From Allomuricauda sp. M10 (lineage in GTDB: Bacteria > Bacteroidota > Bacteroidia > Flavobacteriales > Flavobacteriaceae), in assembly GCF_020782875.1 (NCBI RefSeq), contig NZ_JAJGBN010000001.1:992001-1056000 (forward strand): DNA of 64,000 bases, in the 5' to 3' direction. Positions 8,307 through 18,304 of this stretch are shown here, one piece after another. Each line of letters opens with the position of its first letter. Position 1 is the stretch's first letter. A program made the translations under genes and the position numbers. The notes beneath the pieces are model-generated. The model made no database searches and had not been told where the DNA came from. It saw nothing but the letters and a program-made list of their open reading frames with translations.

Positions 8307-9138
8307 GGTGCTCAAATCAGGATTTTTTGTGACCATTCAGGACCTAGGCAGGTATGGTTATCGCGATATTGGCGTACCGGTTTCAGGTGCCATGGATGTG
8401 GATTCTGTAAAAAAGGCCAATCTATTGTTGGCGAACGCCCCCAATGCGGCTGTTATGGAAATTACCATGACAGGCCCAACGTTACTTTTTGAAGAACCTT
8501 CCTTTATCTGTTTGTCCGGGGCACATATCCATGCTACCTTGAACAACAAGCCCATAGAAAATTACCAAGTGGTGCAAGTTACCAAAGGAGACATTGTTTC
8601 CTACGGACGTTTGGAGAATGGGTTTCGTGCCTATTTGGCCATAAAAGGCGGATTCCAGACTGAAAAGGTTTTGGGAAGCCGCTCCCAGTTTGTTCCCGTC
8701 ACCAAAACGAAAAGACTTAAGGATGGAGATGAGGTGCTTTACGACAAGAACATCTCTTTTAAACCCCTAATTTCTGAAGTAAAGATTGACGATCATTTTC
8801 TAAAGGATTATTTGGAAGTGTACAAAGGCCCGGAATTTGAATTGCTGAACGATTCTCAGCTCTCTGAAATATTCACCAAAACATTTACCGTTTCCAAAGA
8901 AAATAATAGGATGGCATACCAATTATCCGAATTGATAGAAGGCCATGCCCATTCCATGCTTACCTCGGGTACTTTACCGGGGACTGTACAATTGACTCCC
9001 GCAGGCCGTTTGATCATTTTGATGAAAGACGGGCAGACCACGGGTGGTTACCCAAGGATTCTTCAACTTTCCGAGGAATCCATTTGCACTTTGGCTCAAA
9101 AGAAATCGGGAGACATTTTTACTATCAAATTGCTTTAG
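8299..9138 (+). CDS. pxpC: 5-oxoprolinase subunit C (KipA/AHS2 family)
   Basis: 279 residues. The N-terminal motif TIQDLGRYGYRDIGVPVSGAMD and the later LTPAGRLIILMKDGQTTGGYPRI are the allophanate-hydrolase subunit 2 / biotin-dependent carboxyltransferase-like signature. It is the last gene of the oxoprolinase operon. No terminator is visible directly after its stop; the first one downstream is the ilv attenuator hairpin at 9265-9296. Confidence 0.93.
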   Translation: MLKVLKSGFFVTIQDLGRYGYRDIGVPVSGAMDVDSVKKANLLLANAPNAAVMEITMTGPTLLFEEPSFICLSGAHIHATLNNKPIENYQVVQVTKGDIVSYGRLENGFRAYLAIKGGFQTEKVLGSRSQFVPVTKTKRLKDGDEVLYDKNISFKPLISEVKIDDHFLKDYLEVYKGPEFELLNDSQLSEIFTKTFTVSKENNRMAYQLSELIEGHAHSMLTSGTLPGTVQLTPAGRLIILMKDGQTTGGYPRILQLSEESICTLAQKKSGDIFTIKLL

Positions 9139-9185
9139 AAATTTTTTCTATCTGAATCCAGAAGAATTTTTCGTAACATTGAAGC

Positions 9186-9242
9186 ATGAAAAGAAATAAC
9201 CTGGTCAACAAAGTGGTCATTATTATTCCAAATTTGGAGTGA
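9186..9242 (+). CDS. ilv operon leader peptide
   Basis: The ATG opens an 18-residue peptide, MKRNNLVNKVVIIIPNLE. Eight of 18 residues are Leu, Val or Ile, with a solid block of five (VVIII, 9213-9227). Its stop codon overlaps the antiterminator arm by two bases. The position directly upstream of a terminator and the ilv operon supports a regulatory leader, not a functional protein. It lies 47 bases after the pxpC stop. Confidence 0.82.
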   Translation: MKRNNLVNKVVIIIPNLE

Positions 9243-9264
9243 TACAGACTTGCTATTGACTAAG

Positions 9265-9300
9265 AAGGGCCTGTATCTAAATGGATGCAGGCCCTTTTTC
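9265..9300 (+). terminator. attenuator terminator hairpin of the ilv operon
   Basis: The arms are 9265-9277 (AAGGGCCTGTATC) and 9284-9296 (GATGCAGGCCCTT), 13 pairs with one G-T, loop TAAATG, followed by TTTTTC. The outer half of the 5' arm, CTGTATC at 9271-9277, is also the exact complement of GATACAG at 9241-9247, giving two mutually exclusive structures. Confidence 0.88.
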
Positions 9301-9435
9301 TTTCTAAAGAAAAATAATTGAATATTGGAATTTGAATTGATGTAAATAACTGAATTACAGAATTTTGTATATTTTATGTTTCAAATGGATTTAAACAGGC
9401 CATAACTGTTAAAAATCTAAGGGGTTTTAAACATC

Positions 9436-9443
9436 TATCTTTG
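9436..9443 (+). promoter_or_regulatory. candidate internal promoter -7 box before ilvD (TATCTTTG)
   Basis: A full TAnnTTTG match lies ~50 bases before the ilvD ATG and downstream of the attenuator. If active it would give expression that escapes attenuation. No convincing -33 element was seen at the right distance. Confidence 0.3.
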
Positions 9444-9492
9444 ATTCTCTGTATAAATTCAGCGGAATTCTGTATTTGAATGAAATTTGACA

Positions 9493-11169
9493 ATGGAACT
9501 GAACAAGTTTAGTAAAAGTGTGACCCAAGACCCAACACTTCCAGCCGCTCAGGCTATGTTGCATGCGTTAGGGCTCAATGACGACGATTTAAAAAAACCA
9601 TTTATTGGAATAGCCAGTACAGGTTATGAGGGTAATCCCTGTAACATGCACCTGAACGGATTGGCCAAAGAGGTAAAAAGTGGAGTGGAGGCTTCCAATA
9701 TGGTCGGACTCATCTTCAATACCATTGGTGTTAGTGATGGAATTTCCAACGGAACTCCAGGGATGAGATATTCCTTGGCATCAAGGGACATTATTGCAGA
9801 TTCCATCGAGACCGTAATGCAGGCCATGTATTATGATGGATTGGTGACCGTTGTAGGTTGTGATAAAAATATGCCAGGTGCGCTAATGGCCCAATTACGA
9901 TTGAACAGACCTTCTATATTGGTATATGGAGGTACAATAGCCCCTGGTTGCCATAATGATAAGAAATTGGATATCATTTCTGCATTTGAGGCTTATGGCC
10001 AAAAAGTAGCGGGAACAATTGATGAAACTGAATTTAAAGCGGTGATCCACAAGGCTTGTCCCGGTGCGGGTGCCTGTGGAGGTATGTATACGGCCAATAC
10101 CATGGCATCTGCAATTGAGGCCATGGGAATGTCATTGCCCCACAATTCCTCCATTCCTGCTATGAACGCGGCAAAAGGCGCTGATTGCGAAGCTGCAGGG
10201 GAAGCCATTCTGAATCTATTGGAAATGGATTTGAAGCCTAAAGATATCGTAACCAAAAAAGCGTTGGAAAACGCCTTTAGATTAGTGACGGTTTTAGGTG
10301 GATCCACAAATGCCGTATTGCACTTTATGGCCATTGCCCACGCTGCGGAGGTTGATTTTACTTTGGAAGATATTACTCGTATCAGCGAATCCACTCCATT
10401 GCTGGCCGATTTGAAGCCCAGTGGAAAATATTTGATGGAAGACCTTCATAAAATTGGCGGTGTTCCGGCTGTGTTGAAATACATGTTGAAGAAAGGGATG
10501 CTCCATGGCGATTGTATGACCGTTACGGGTAGGACGTTGGCTGAAAACCTGTTGGATGTTCCCGATTTGGCCGAAGATCAGGATATTATCAGGCCTTTGG
10601 ACCAGCCGATTAAGGAAACAGGACACATCCGTATTCTGTATGGCAACTTGGCAACCGAAGGTGCTGTGGCCAAGATTACGGGCAAGGAAGGATTGAGTTT
10701 CACGGGAACTGCAAGAGTTTTCAACGGTGAAATTGAGGTGAACGAAGGTATTCATACAGGAAAGGTCAAAAAAGGCGATGTGGTGGTCATTCGTTATGAA
10801 GGACCAAAAGGAGCTCCCGGTATGCCCGAAATGTTGAAACCTACATCCGCCATCATGGGTGCCGGATTGGGTAAGGATGTTGCTTTGATCACGGATGGAC
10901 GATTCTCAGGAGGATCGCACGGTTTCGTAGTAGGACACGTTTCCCCAGAAGCCCAAGTAGGTGGAGGTATCGCCTTGGTGAAAGACGGGGATGAAATCAC
11001 CATCGATGCCGTGAAGAACACCATCAACATGAATATTTCTGACGAAGAATTGGAACAACGAAGAAAGGCTTGGGTGCAACCAGAGCTGAAAGTGAAATCG
11101 GGCAGTTTGTACAAATATGCCAAAATGGTTTCTTCGGCATCAAAAGGATGTGTAACCGATACATTCTAA
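9493..11169 (+). CDS. ilvD: dihydroxy-acid dehydratase
   Basis: 558 residues from the ATG at 9493 (an in-frame TTG two codons earlier is less likely). The enzyme dehydrates 2,3-dihydroxy-isovalerate and -methylvalerate to the 2-oxo acids for valine and isoleucine. The three Fe-S ligands are visible: Cys50 ([10 protein letters not shown]), Cys123 ([10 protein letters not shown]) and Cys195 ([14 protein letters not shown]). The C-terminal [19 protein letters not shown] motif is intact, and the length is normal. It is the first gene of ilvD-B-N-C-A, under the upstream attenuator. Confidence 0.97.
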   Translation: MELNKFSKSVTQDPTLPAAQAMLHALGLNDDDLKKPFIGIASTGYEGNPCNMHLNGLAKEVKSGVEASNMVGLIFNTIGVSDGISNGTPGMRYSLASRDIIADSIETVMQAMYYDGLVTVVGCDKNMPGALMAQLRLNRPSILVYGGTIAPGCHNDKKLDIISAFEAYGQKVAGTIDETEFKAVIHKACPGAGACGGMYTANTMASAIEAMGMSLPHNSSIPAMNAAKGADCEAAGEAILNLLEMDLKPKDIVTKKALENAFRLVTVLGGSTNAVLHFMAIAHAAEVDFTLEDITRISESTPLLADLKPSGKYLMEDLHKIGGVPAVLKYMLKKGMLHGDCMTVTGRTLAENLLDVPDLAEDQDIIRPLDQPIKETGHIRILYGNLATEGAVAKITGKEGLSFTGTARVFNGEIEVNEGIHTGKVKKGDVVVIRYEGPKGAPGMPEMLKPTSAIMGAGLGKDVALITDGRFSGGSHGFVVGHVSPEAQVGGGIALVKDGDEITIDAVKNTINMNISDEELEQRRKAWVQPELKVKSGSLYKYAKMVSSASKGCVTDTF

Positions 11170-11221
11170 CCATTCAAATTGAATAAAAAGTAAAAGGGAA
11201 GTTCCCGAAAAAGATAAGCTT

Positions 11222-12955
11222 ATGGAAACATTGAAAGCGGAAAAGAAGGAGAAAAAACAGGAAACCACCATGCGCATCACGGGTGCAGAGGCCCTCATCC
11301 ATTGTTTGTTGGCCGAAGGGGTGGATTTGATCTATGGTTATCCCGGTGGAGCCATTATGCCTGTTTATGACGAGTTGTATAAGTTTCAGGACAAGCTGAC
11401 GCACATCCTTACCCGTCACGAGCAAGGTGCGGCTCACGCTGCGCAAGGCTATGCAAGGGTTACCGGAAGAGTAGGAGTTGCCATGGCCACTTCAGGTCCT
11501 GGTGCCACCAATTTGGTTACGGGTATTGCCGATGCACAAATCGATTCAACCCCGATGGTTTGCATCACTGGTCAGGTGACCAGAAGTCTTTTGGGTTCCG
11601 ATGCGTTCCAAGAAACGGATATTGTGGGTATTTCCACACCGGTAACCAAATGGAACTATCAAATTACACGGGTTGAAGAGATTCCAGAGATCATGGCAAA
11701 GGCATTTTATATTGCAAGATCTGGAAGACCGGGCCCCGTTTTGGTAGATATCACCAAAAATGCCCAGTTTGATGAACTGGATTTCAAATACGAAAAATGC
11801 ACTGGAGTGAGAAGTTACAAGCCGGTCCCAGCGCCCGATTCTTTAGCTATTGAAAAAGCCGCTGAACTCATCAACAATGCCAAAAAACCGTACATCATTT
11901 TTGGTCAAGGGGTGATTTTGGGCGAAGCTGAAGCTGAATTGAAAGCATTGGTGGAAAAAGGAGGAATTCCTGCCGCCTGGACCATTTTGGGCCTTTCCGC
12001 AATGGAAACAGACCATCCGTTGAACGTAGGTATGGTTGGTATGCACGGGAATTATGGTCCAAATGTTTTGACCAATGAATGCGATGTTCTCATCGCTATC
12101 GGTATGCGATTTGACGACCGTGTTACCGGTAATTTGGCCACGTATGCCAAACAAGCCAAAATCATCCATTTTGAAATCGACCCAGCTGAGGTCAACAAAA
12201 ATGTAAAGGTTGATGTTGCTGTTATGGGCAATGCAAAGGAAACATTGGGTATGTTGTTGCCATTGATCAACAAGAACGAACACAAGGATTGGCTTGCTGA
12301 ATTTGATAAAAAACATCAAATTGAGTTTGAGACCGTTATCCAAAAAGATATTCACCCTACCAAAGAAGGATTGACCATGGGTGAGGTCATGGAACAGATA
12401 AACATCGCTACGGGCAATAATGCTGTAATTGTTTCCGACGTGGGGCAACACCAAATGATAGCCTGTAGATATGCCAAGTTCAAAGAGACGAAAAGCAATA
12501 TCACTTCTGGCGGCTTGGGCACCATGGGATTTGGACTTCCAGCGGCCATTGGGGCCAAAATGGGTGCCATGGACCGTGAGGTTGTTGCCATTATCGGGGA
12601 TGGTGGTTATCAGATGACCATCCAGGAAATGGGTGTAATTTTTCAACACAACGTACCGGTAAAAATTGTGGTGCTCAACAATGATCACTTGGGAATGGTT
12701 CGCCAATGGCAGGAGCTTTTCTTTGAAAGTCGATATGCATCAACCGTAATGACCAATCCTGATTTTGTAAAAATTGCCGAAGGATATCACATCAAAGCCA
12801 GAAGGGTAGTACAACGTTCCGAATTGAAGGATGCTGTGGAAGAAATGATTGCTTCCAAGGACCCTTACTTTTTGGAGGTAAAAGTGGAAAAAGAGGACAA
12901 CGTTTTCCCGATGATTCCAACAGGTGCCTCGGTAGCCGACATCAGATTAAAATAA
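11222..12955 (+). CDS. ilvB: acetolactate synthase, large (catalytic) subunit
   Basis: 577 residues. It joins two pyruvates, or pyruvate and 2-oxobutyrate, using thiamine diphosphate. Seen: YGYPGGAIMPVYDEL and the catalytic Glu in LTRHEQGAAHAA, the FAD/AHAS middle domain, and the ThDP-Mg motif IIGDGGYQMT...LNNDHLGMVRQWQ near residue 460-495. The first ~16 residues (Lys/Glu-rich) precede the conserved MRITGAEALI; an ATG there (11270) is an alternative start. It is followed by a 95-base gap with a small hairpin and then ilvN. Confidence 0.97.
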   Translation: METLKAEKKEKKQETTMRITGAEALIHCLLAEGVDLIYGYPGGAIMPVYDELYKFQDKLTHILTRHEQGAAHAAQGYARVTGRVGVAMATSGPGATNLVTGIADAQIDSTPMVCITGQVTRSLLGSDAFQETDIVGISTPVTKWNYQITRVEEIPEIMAKAFYIARSGRPGPVLVDITKNAQFDELDFKYEKCTGVRSYKPVPAPDSLAIEKAAELINNAKKPYIIFGQGVILGEAEAELKALVEKGGIPAAWTILGLSAMETDHPLNVGMVGMHGNYGPNVLTNECDVLIAIGMRFDDRVTGNLATYAKQAKIIHFEIDPAEVNKNVKVDVAVMGNAKETLGMLLPLINKNEHKDWLAEFDKKHQIEFETVIQKDIHPTKEGLTMGEVMEQINIATGNNAVIVSDVGQHQMIACRYAKFKETKSNITSGGLGTMGFGLPAAIGAKMGAMDREVVAIIGDGGYQMTIQEMGVIFQHNVPVKIVVLNNDHLGMVRQWQELFFESRYASTVMTNPDFVKIAEGYHIKARRVVQRSELKDAVEEMIASKDPYFLEVKVEKEDNVFPMIPTGASVADIRLK

Positions 12956-12989
12956 TTCAATCAACAAAAGAGGTTCTCGGATTATTTTG

Positions 12990-13016
12990 GTCAACCTGTC
13001 AAAGCAGGTTTTCATA
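12990..13016. repeat. short hairpin between ilvB and ilvN
   Basis: AACCTG (12993-12998) and CAGGTT (13005-13010) form a small stem. The context GTCAACCTG...GGTTTTCATAA resembles the longer palindrome at 18305-18383, so this may be a shortened member of that repeat family. No T-run follows, so a terminator is unlikely. Confidence 0.4.
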
Positions 13017-13050
13017 AGAGTAATCTGATTCAGATACAATATTAGACACT

Positions 13051-13578
13051 ATGGAAAAACAATGGTATACCATATCGGTGTATTCCGAAAATAACGTGGG
13101 ATTACTGAATAGAATATCAGGAATATTCTTGAAGAGACACATCAATATAGAAGGCTTAAATGTCTCAAAATCAGAAATTGAAGGTGTTTCTAAATTTACG
13201 ATTGTCATTTTCACTACGGAAGATTGGACGCGTAAGATCGTACACCAGATTGAAAAGCAGATAGAGGTCATCAAGGCGTTTTACCATACCGATGACGACA
13301 TCATTTATCAGGAATCCGCCCTGTTCAAGATCGCTTCGCATTTGTTGTTCGATGAACGTCAGATCCAGAACATCATCAAAGAGAGCAATTCGCAAATCGT
13401 AACGGTGAACCGTGAATTTTTTGTGCTGGCCAAAACAGGTCGCAGACATGAAATAGACGAGATGCACAATGCATTGGAGCCTTACGGAATCATGCAGTTT
13501 GTGCGTTCTGGCCGTATTGCGGTGACCAAGGCGGCCATGCCGATATCCGAACTTTTGACAGAATTTCAAGAAAACTAA
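13051..13578 (+). CDS. ilvN: acetolactate synthase, small (regulatory) subunit
   Basis: 175 residues. The N-terminal ACT domain (YTISVYSENNVGLLNRISGIFLKRHINIEGLNVS) should bind the feedback inhibitor valine, and the C-terminal half (IVTVNREFFVLAKTGRRHEIDEM) is the usual IlvN extension that activates the large subunit. The length is typical of the long small-subunit class. It lies between ilvB and ilvC, 24 bases before ilvC. Confidence 0.95.
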   Translation: MEKQWYTISVYSENNVGLLNRISGIFLKRHINIEGLNVSKSEIEGVSKFTIVIFTTEDWTRKIVHQIEKQIEVIKAFYHTDDDIIYQESALFKIASHLLFDERQIQNIIKESNSQIVTVNREFFVLAKTGRRHEIDEMHNALEPYGIMQFVRSGRIAVTKAAMPISELLTEFQEN

Positions 13579-13602
13579 ATAGCATAAAATCAAATCATTA
13601 AA

Positions 13603-15075
13603 ATGGCAAATTACTTTAATACACTATCGCTTCGTGAGCAATTGACCCAATTGGGAAAATGTAGGTTTATGGACCCCAGCGAGTTTGCTGATGGTGTTTC
13701 GGCTTTAAAAGGAAAGAAAATTGTGATCATAGGCTGTGGGGCCCAAGGTTTGAACCAAGGTCTTAACATGCGCGACTCCGGTTTGGATGTATCCTACACC
13801 CTTCGTGAAGCCGCCATCAAAGAAAAAAGACAGTCCTTCAAGAATGCTTCCGAAAACAACTTCGTTGTAGGAACTTATGAGGAATTGATTCCAACGGCCG
13901 ATTTGGTCATCAACCTAACTCCGGACAAGCAACACACAAAAGTGGTTGGTGCCGTAATGCCTTTGATGAAAAAAGGAGCTACTTTGTCCTACTCTCACGG
14001 ATTCAACATCGTGGAAGAGGGTATGCAAGTGCGTAAGGATTTGACCGTTATTATGGTAGCGCCAAAAAGCCCAGGTTCAGAGGTTCGTGAAGAGTACAAA
14101 AGAGGCTTCGGGGTACCTACCCTGATCGCCGTACATCCAGAGAACGATCCAGAAGGAAAAGGACTGGAGCAAGCCAAAGCTTATGCCGCTGCAACTGGTG
14201 GTGATAAGGCCGGGGTATTGGAATCTTCTTTCGTGGCCGAGGTAAAATCGGATTTGATGGGAGAGCAGACCATTCTTTGTGGTTTGTTGCAGACCGGTTC
14301 CATTCTTTCCTTCAACAAAATGGTGGAAAAAGGAATCGATAAAGGATATGCTTCCAAATTGATCCAATATGGATGGGAAACCATCACCGAAGGTTTGAAA
14401 CAAGGGGGTATCACCAATATGATGGACCGTTTGTCCAACCCTGCTAAGATCAAGGCTTTTGATTTGGCTGAAGAATTGAAGGTGATCATGCGTCCGCTGT
14501 TCCAAAAGCACATGGATGACATCATGAGCGGACATTTCTCCAAAACCATGATGGAAGATTGGGCCAATGGTGATAAAAATCTATTGGATTGGAGAGCCGA
14601 AACCGGAGAAACAGCCTTCGAAAAGACACCTGCTGGTAATGTATCTATCTCAGAACAAGAATACTACGATAATGGTGTATTGATGGTGGCCATGGTAAAA
14701 TCTGGAGTGGAATTGGCTTTTGAAACGATGACCGAATCCGGAATCATCGGTGAGTCTGCATATTACGAATCCTTGCACGAAACGCCTCTGATCGCCAACA
14801 CCATCGCCAGAAAGAAATTGTTCGAGATGAACCGTGTAATTTCCGATACCGCTGAGTATGGTTGTTATTTGTTCGATCATGCCTGTAAACCTTTATTGAC
14901 CGATTTCATGAAGAAAATCGATACCGATGTGATTGGAAAACATTTCGGTGAAGGCAAGGACAATGGCGTGGACAATATTAAATTGATTAAGGTCAACAAA
15001 GCCATCAGAACACACAATGTTGAGGTTGTAGGTGCCAGGTTACGTGCATCCATGACCGCAATGAAGCCAATATAA
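13603..15075 (+). CDS. ilvC: ketol-acid reductoisomerase (long, class II type)
   Basis: 490 residues, the long enterobacterial/plant-type length instead of ~335. The NADPH-binding loop is [30 protein letters not shown]. The C-terminal knotted region is duplicated, with ligands such as Glu in [10 protein letters not shown] and in the second copy. It isomerises and reduces acetolactate/acetohydroxybutyrate in the Val/Ile pathway. Third enzyme step encoded in this operon. Confidence 0.97.
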   Translation: MANYFNTLSLREQLTQLGKCRFMDPSEFADGVSALKGKKIVIIGCGAQGLNQGLNMRDSGLDVSYTLREAAIKEKRQSFKNASENNFVVGTYEELIPTADLVINLTPDKQHTKVVGAVMPLMKKGATLSYSHGFNIVEEGMQVRKDLTVIMVAPKSPGSEVREEYKRGFGVPTLIAVHPENDPEGKGLEQAKAYAAATGGDKAGVLESSFVAEVKSDLMGEQTILCGLLQTGSILSFNKMVEKGIDKGYASKLIQYGWETITEGLKQGGITNMMDRLSNPAKIKAFDLAEELKVIMRPLFQKHMDDIMSGHFSKTMMEDWANGDKNLLDWRAETGETAFEKTPAGNVSISEQEYYDNGVLMVAMVKSGVELAFETMTESGIIGESAYYESLHETPLIANTIARKKLFEMNRVISDTAEYGCYLFDHACKPLLTDFMKKIDTDVIGKHFGEGKDNGVDNIKLIKVNKAIRTHNVEVVGARLRASMTAMKPI

Positions 15076-15093
15076 TCCTAGCGTATTGGCCCC

Positions 15094-16362
15094 ATGAACA
15101 ACGAAACCGTGGAGACATACTTTCCGCAATTGGCGGACATTCAACAAGCGGCAGAGGCTATTTCACAAGTTGTGGAAAAGACGTCTTTGCAGCAAAGTAT
15201 CCGCTATTCCAAAAAATATGGGGCCAATATTCTTTTTAAGCGTGAAGATCTACAACGGGTCCGAAGCTATAAGATCAGGGGTGCTTTTAATAAAATCGCT
15301 TCGCTTTCCAAAACTCAGTTGGAACAAGGCGTGGTCTGTGCCAGTGCCGGTAACCATGCCCAAGGGGTCGCCTTTGCCTGTAGTCATTTGGAGGTGAAGG
15401 GGACCATCTTTATGCCCGTAGTTACCCCAAAACAGAAAATCGACCAGACCAAAATGTTCGGTGGGGATTGGGTCGAAGTGATTTTGGAAGGAGATACATT
15501 CGATGATGCCAATAAGGCGGCCCAATTGTTCTGCAGCCAAAACAACAAGACATTTGTGCATCCATTTGATGATGAAAAAATCATTGAAGGGCAAGGTACC
15601 GTCGGGTTGGAAATTCTTGAACAATCACAGGAACCCATTGATTATCTTTTTGTTCCAGTAGGCGGGGGCGGATTAGTCTCGGGATTGTGTGGCGCTTTCA
15701 AGGCCTTGTCGCCATCAACCAAAATCATCGGTGTTGAGCCTCTTGGAGCTCCATCCATGAAACGTTCCATAGAATCAGGAAGGTTGACCCTGTTGAATGA
15801 AATCGATAAGTTTATCGATGGGGCAGCAGTGCAGAAAGTAGGGTCATTAACGTATCCTATTTGTAGTGATTGTTTAAGTGAAATGGTCTTGGTTGCAGAA
15901 GGTAAAGTGTGCCAAACTATTTTGGACCTGTACAACCGTGATGCCATTGTTGTGGAACCTGCTGGAGCTTTGACGATTGCCGTGTTGGATGATTTTGCCG
16001 AGGAAATCAAAGGCAAGAATGTGGTCTGCATTGTAAGTGGCAGCAACAATGACATTACCAGAACGGCAGAAATAAAGGAACGAGCTTTGCTCTATGCCAA
16101 TCTGAAACATTATTTTATCGTCCGTTTTCCCCAAAGACCTGGAGCGCTCAAAGAATTTGTGGCCGAGATCTTGGGTCCAAATGACGACATTACCCATTTT
16201 GAATATTCCAAAAAGTCGAGTAGGGAAAATGCACCTGCTGTAGTAGGTATCGAACTGAAATCCTCGGACGATTTGGAACCCTTGATCCAACGGATGAAAG
16301 CCAGGCATTTTTTTGGGGATTACTTGAATGACAAGCCCGATCTTTTTCAATACCTGATCTGA
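15094..16362 (+). CDS. ilvA: threonine deaminase (threonine ammonia-lyase)
   Basis: 422 residues. The PLP lysine is in VRSYKIRGAFNK (residue ~57), followed by CASAGNHAQGVA and the phosphate loop PVGGGGLVSG. The C-terminal ~85 residues (YFIVRFPQRPGALKEFVAEILGPNDDI) form one ACT-like regulatory domain, which normally binds isoleucine. The product 2-oxobutyrate feeds IlvB. Last gene of the operon, 18 bases after ilvC. Confidence 0.96.
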   Translation: MNNETVETYFPQLADIQQAAEAISQVVEKTSLQQSIRYSKKYGANILFKREDLQRVRSYKIRGAFNKIASLSKTQLEQGVVCASAGNHAQGVAFACSHLEVKGTIFMPVVTPKQKIDQTKMFGGDWVEVILEGDTFDDANKAAQLFCSQNNKTFVHPFDDEKIIEGQGTVGLEILEQSQEPIDYLFVPVGGGGLVSGLCGAFKALSPSTKIIGVEPLGAPSMKRSIESGRLTLLNEIDKFIDGAAVQKVGSLTYPICSDCLSEMVLVAEGKVCQTILDLYNRDAIVVEPAGALTIAVLDDFAEEIKGKNVVCIVSGSNNDITRTAEIKERALLYANLKHYFIVRFPQRPGALKEFVAEILGPNDDITHFEYSKKSSRENAPAVVGIELKSSDDLEPLIQRMKARHFFGDYLNDKPDLFQYLI

Positions 16363-16459
16363 TTTTAACAACAAACCCTTATCTTGTTTTAATTGCTGAT
16401 AACCTGCTTGTTTCACCATAATGCCATTGAAATCAAGTAGTTTTCATACGCTTTTTAAT

Positions 16460-16467
16460 TAGCTTTG
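16460..16467 (+). promoter_or_regulatory. candidate promoter -7 box for gapN (TAGCTTTG)
   Basis: A full TAnnTTTG match 54 bases before the ATG, in an AT-rich gap of 158 bases that contains no terminator I could recognise. Confidence 0.4.
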
Positions 16468-16520
16468 TATAGCATGGACGACCATTTTCAAGAACACTAA
16501 TTCTATAAACAACAACATAT

Positions 16521-18113
16521 ATGTCTAAAACAACCAACGTTATTCCTGAAGCTTTTCAGATTACCGAAGAAATACACCAAAAAACGTATTTGGTAAATGG
16601 AGAGCTGCGCAAATGGGATGGCGCAACCAGCCAAGTAATTTCGACCATTTCTTCCACCAAGGAATATGCCCCGACTGTTTTGGGCAGTATTCCCGATATG
16701 GGTGAAACCGAGGCCTTGCAAGCCCTTGATGCCGCAATGTCTGCTTATGACAGGGGCCAGGGGGTTTGGCCTATCATGAAAGTGAAGGATCGTATCCAGT
16801 GCATGGAATCCTTCGTGAAAAAAATGGAGAAAAAACGTGAGGAAGTGGTAAAGCTCCTCATGTGGGAAATCGGGAAATCCAAACCCGACTCTTACAAGGA
16901 ATTTGATCGTACCGTTGAGTATATTTATGATACCATTGAAGAGTACAAGCAACTGGACCGTGGGTGTGCCAAATTCGATAAGCACGATGGTGTATATGCC
17001 CATATCCGAAGAGGTCCTTTGGGTGTTGTGCTGTGTTTGGGTCCGTACAACTATCCTTTGAACGAGACCTTTGCATTGTTGATTCCCGCCATCATCATGG
17101 GGAATACAACCATATTTAAACCTGCAAAGCACGGTGTTCTTTTGATTACGCCGCTTTTAGAGGCTTTTCAGAGCAGTTTCCCCAAAGGAGTGGTCAATAT
17201 ACTTTTTGGTAGAGGTAGAGCTGTAGCGGCGCCTATAATGAAAACTGGTAAGGTGGATGTACTGGCTTTGATTGGGAATAGTAAATCGGCCAATGCCTTG
17301 CAGGACCAACACCCAAAAAGCAATAGGCTAAGGTTGGTGTTGGGCTTGGAAGCCAAGAATCCAGCGATTGTTTTACCCGATGCAGATTTGGACCTTACTA
17401 TCAACGAGTGCATTTCTGGAACCTTATCTTTTAACGGACAGCGTTGTACTGCTCTTAAAGTAGTATATGTGCACGAGGATGTCAAGGATGAGTTTTTAAA
17501 ACGATTCTCCGAAAAGGTAGATGCCTTGAAATTTGGCAATCCATGGGATGATGGTGTGCAATTGACCCCTCTTCCTGAGCCTGAAAAGCCGGCTTATATT
17601 CAGGAATTGTTGGACGATGCAAAAGCAAAAGGCGCCAAGATTTTGAACAAAAAAGGAGGGAAGCATTTTGATAATTACATCTGGCCTGCTGTGGTTTATC
17701 CAGTTAAAAAGGATATGAGAGTGTATGAAGAGGAACAGTTTGGACCGATCATCCCAGTACTTTCCTTTAAAGATATTGAAGAGCCGTTGGAAGATATGGC
17801 AGAATCCAATTACGGTCAACAGGTAAGTCTCTTTGGAAAAGATGTGTATACACTTTCCCCATTGATCGATACCTTGGCCAACTTGGTCTGTAGGGTAAAT
17901 CTGAACAGTTCCTGTCAACGTGGACCGGACGTGTATCCGTTTACGGGAAGAAAAGACTCCGCTCAATCCACCTTGAGCGTGCATGATGCCCTTCGATCGT
18001 TCTCCATCCGAACGTTTGTGGCGTTCAAGGACAATGAATTGAACAACCAAACCATCGAGCAATTGCTAGAAGCGAAAGTGAGCAACTTCTTGAGTACGGA
18101 TTATATTTTGTAA
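16521..18113 (+). CDS. gapN: NADP-dependent glyceraldehyde-3-phosphate dehydrogenase (GapN-type aldehyde dehydrogenase)
   Basis: 530 residues of the aldehyde dehydrogenase superfamily. Seen: [33 protein letters not shown] for cofactor binding, the general-base region [17 protein letters not shown], and the nucleophile Cys in [15 protein letters not shown]. The N terminus and the C-terminal [27 protein letters not shown] region match the non-phosphorylating GAPDH branch, which oxidises GAP to 3-phosphoglycerate and makes NADPH. Substrate is inferred from this similarity. It is monocistronic, with its own terminator. Confidence 0.82.
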   Translation: MSKTTNVIPEAFQITEEIHQKTYLVNGELRKWDGATSQVISTISSTKEYAPTVLGSIPDMGETEALQALDAAMSAYDRGQGVWPIMKVKDRIQCMESFVKKMEKKREEVVKLLMWEIGKSKPDSYKEFDRTVEYIYDTIEEYKQLDRGCAKFDKHDGVYAHIRRGPLGVVLCLGPYNYPLNETFALLIPAIIMGNTTIFKPAKHGVLLITPLLEAFQSSFPKGVVNILFGRGRAVAAPIMKTGKVDVLALIGNSKSANALQDQHPKSNRLRLVLGLEAKNPAIVLPDADLDLTINECISGTLSFNGQRCTALKVVYVHEDVKDEFLKRFSEKVDALKFGNPWDDGVQLTPLPEPEKPAYIQELLDDAKAKGAKILNKKGGKHFDNYIWPAVVYPVKKDMRVYEEEQFGPIIPVLSFKDIEEPLEDMAESNYGQQVSLFGKDVYTLSPLIDTLANLVCRVNLNSSCQRGPDVYPFTGRKDSAQSTLSVHDALRSFSIRTFVAFKDNELNNQTIEQLLEAKVSNFLSTDYIL

Positions 18114-18158
18114 ACAACTGGTTTACAATTTGAAATCACTTTGTCGGCAGTATGATTT

Positions 18159-18242
18159 AGATTTCTCACATTCGTTCGAAATGACTAATTCACAGCAAAG
18201 AGGTGTCATTTCGTGGAGTGGGATGGACACGACGAGAAATCT
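18159..18242. repeat. inverted repeat, GAGAAATCT family
   Basis: The left arm 18159-18185 runs AGATTTCTC...GAAATGAC and the right arm 18205-18242 runs GTCATTTCG...GAGAAATCT. The left arm is identical over 27 bases to 55886-55912. This is a dispersed REP-like palindrome. Confidence 0.8.
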
Positions 18243-18250
18243 AAGAAAAC

Positions 18251-18282
18251 AAAAAAAGCCCCGATTCTTCGGGGCTTTTTTT
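18251..18282 (+). terminator. rho-independent terminator after gapN
   Basis: AGCCCCGA (18257-18264), loop TTCT, TCGGGGCT (18269-18276), flanked by a run of A before and a run of T after, so it could act in both directions. Confidence 0.92.
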
Positions 18283-18304
18283 ATTACTATTATTTAGGAA
18301 AAAC

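Larger units (their letters stand above)
9139..9492 (+). promoter_or_regulatory. ilv operon leader region (attenuator)
   Basis: This 354-base gap carries a short leader ORF (9186-9242), an antiterminator arm (9241-9247), a terminator hairpin (9265-9296 plus T-run) and then ~190 AT-rich bases before ilvD. The architecture is that of ribosome-mediated transcription attenuation, as in enteric ilv operons. When charged branched-chain tRNA is scarce, a ribosome stalls on the Val/Val/Ile/Ile/Ile codons and leaves GATACAG free to pair with CTGTATC, the 5' terminator arm, so transcription continues. When the ribosome reaches the TGA it covers GATACAG, which starts in the stop codon, and the terminator forms. 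No clear promoter was found before the leader. Confidence 0.82.

Noticed and set aside
11843..12706. A 287-residue reading frame on the minus strand inside ilvB
   Set aside because: It is antisense to the conserved ilvB frame, His/Phe-rich, and has no recognisable domain.
12968..12982. CGGATTATTTTGG before ilvN as another copy of the 57215-57291 operator
   Set aside because: Only the centre matches; the TCCA arm is lost and it is a single site, so chance is likely.
16503..17132. A 209-residue minus-strand frame opposite gapN
   Set aside because: Shadow of the strongly conserved aldehyde dehydrogenase frame.
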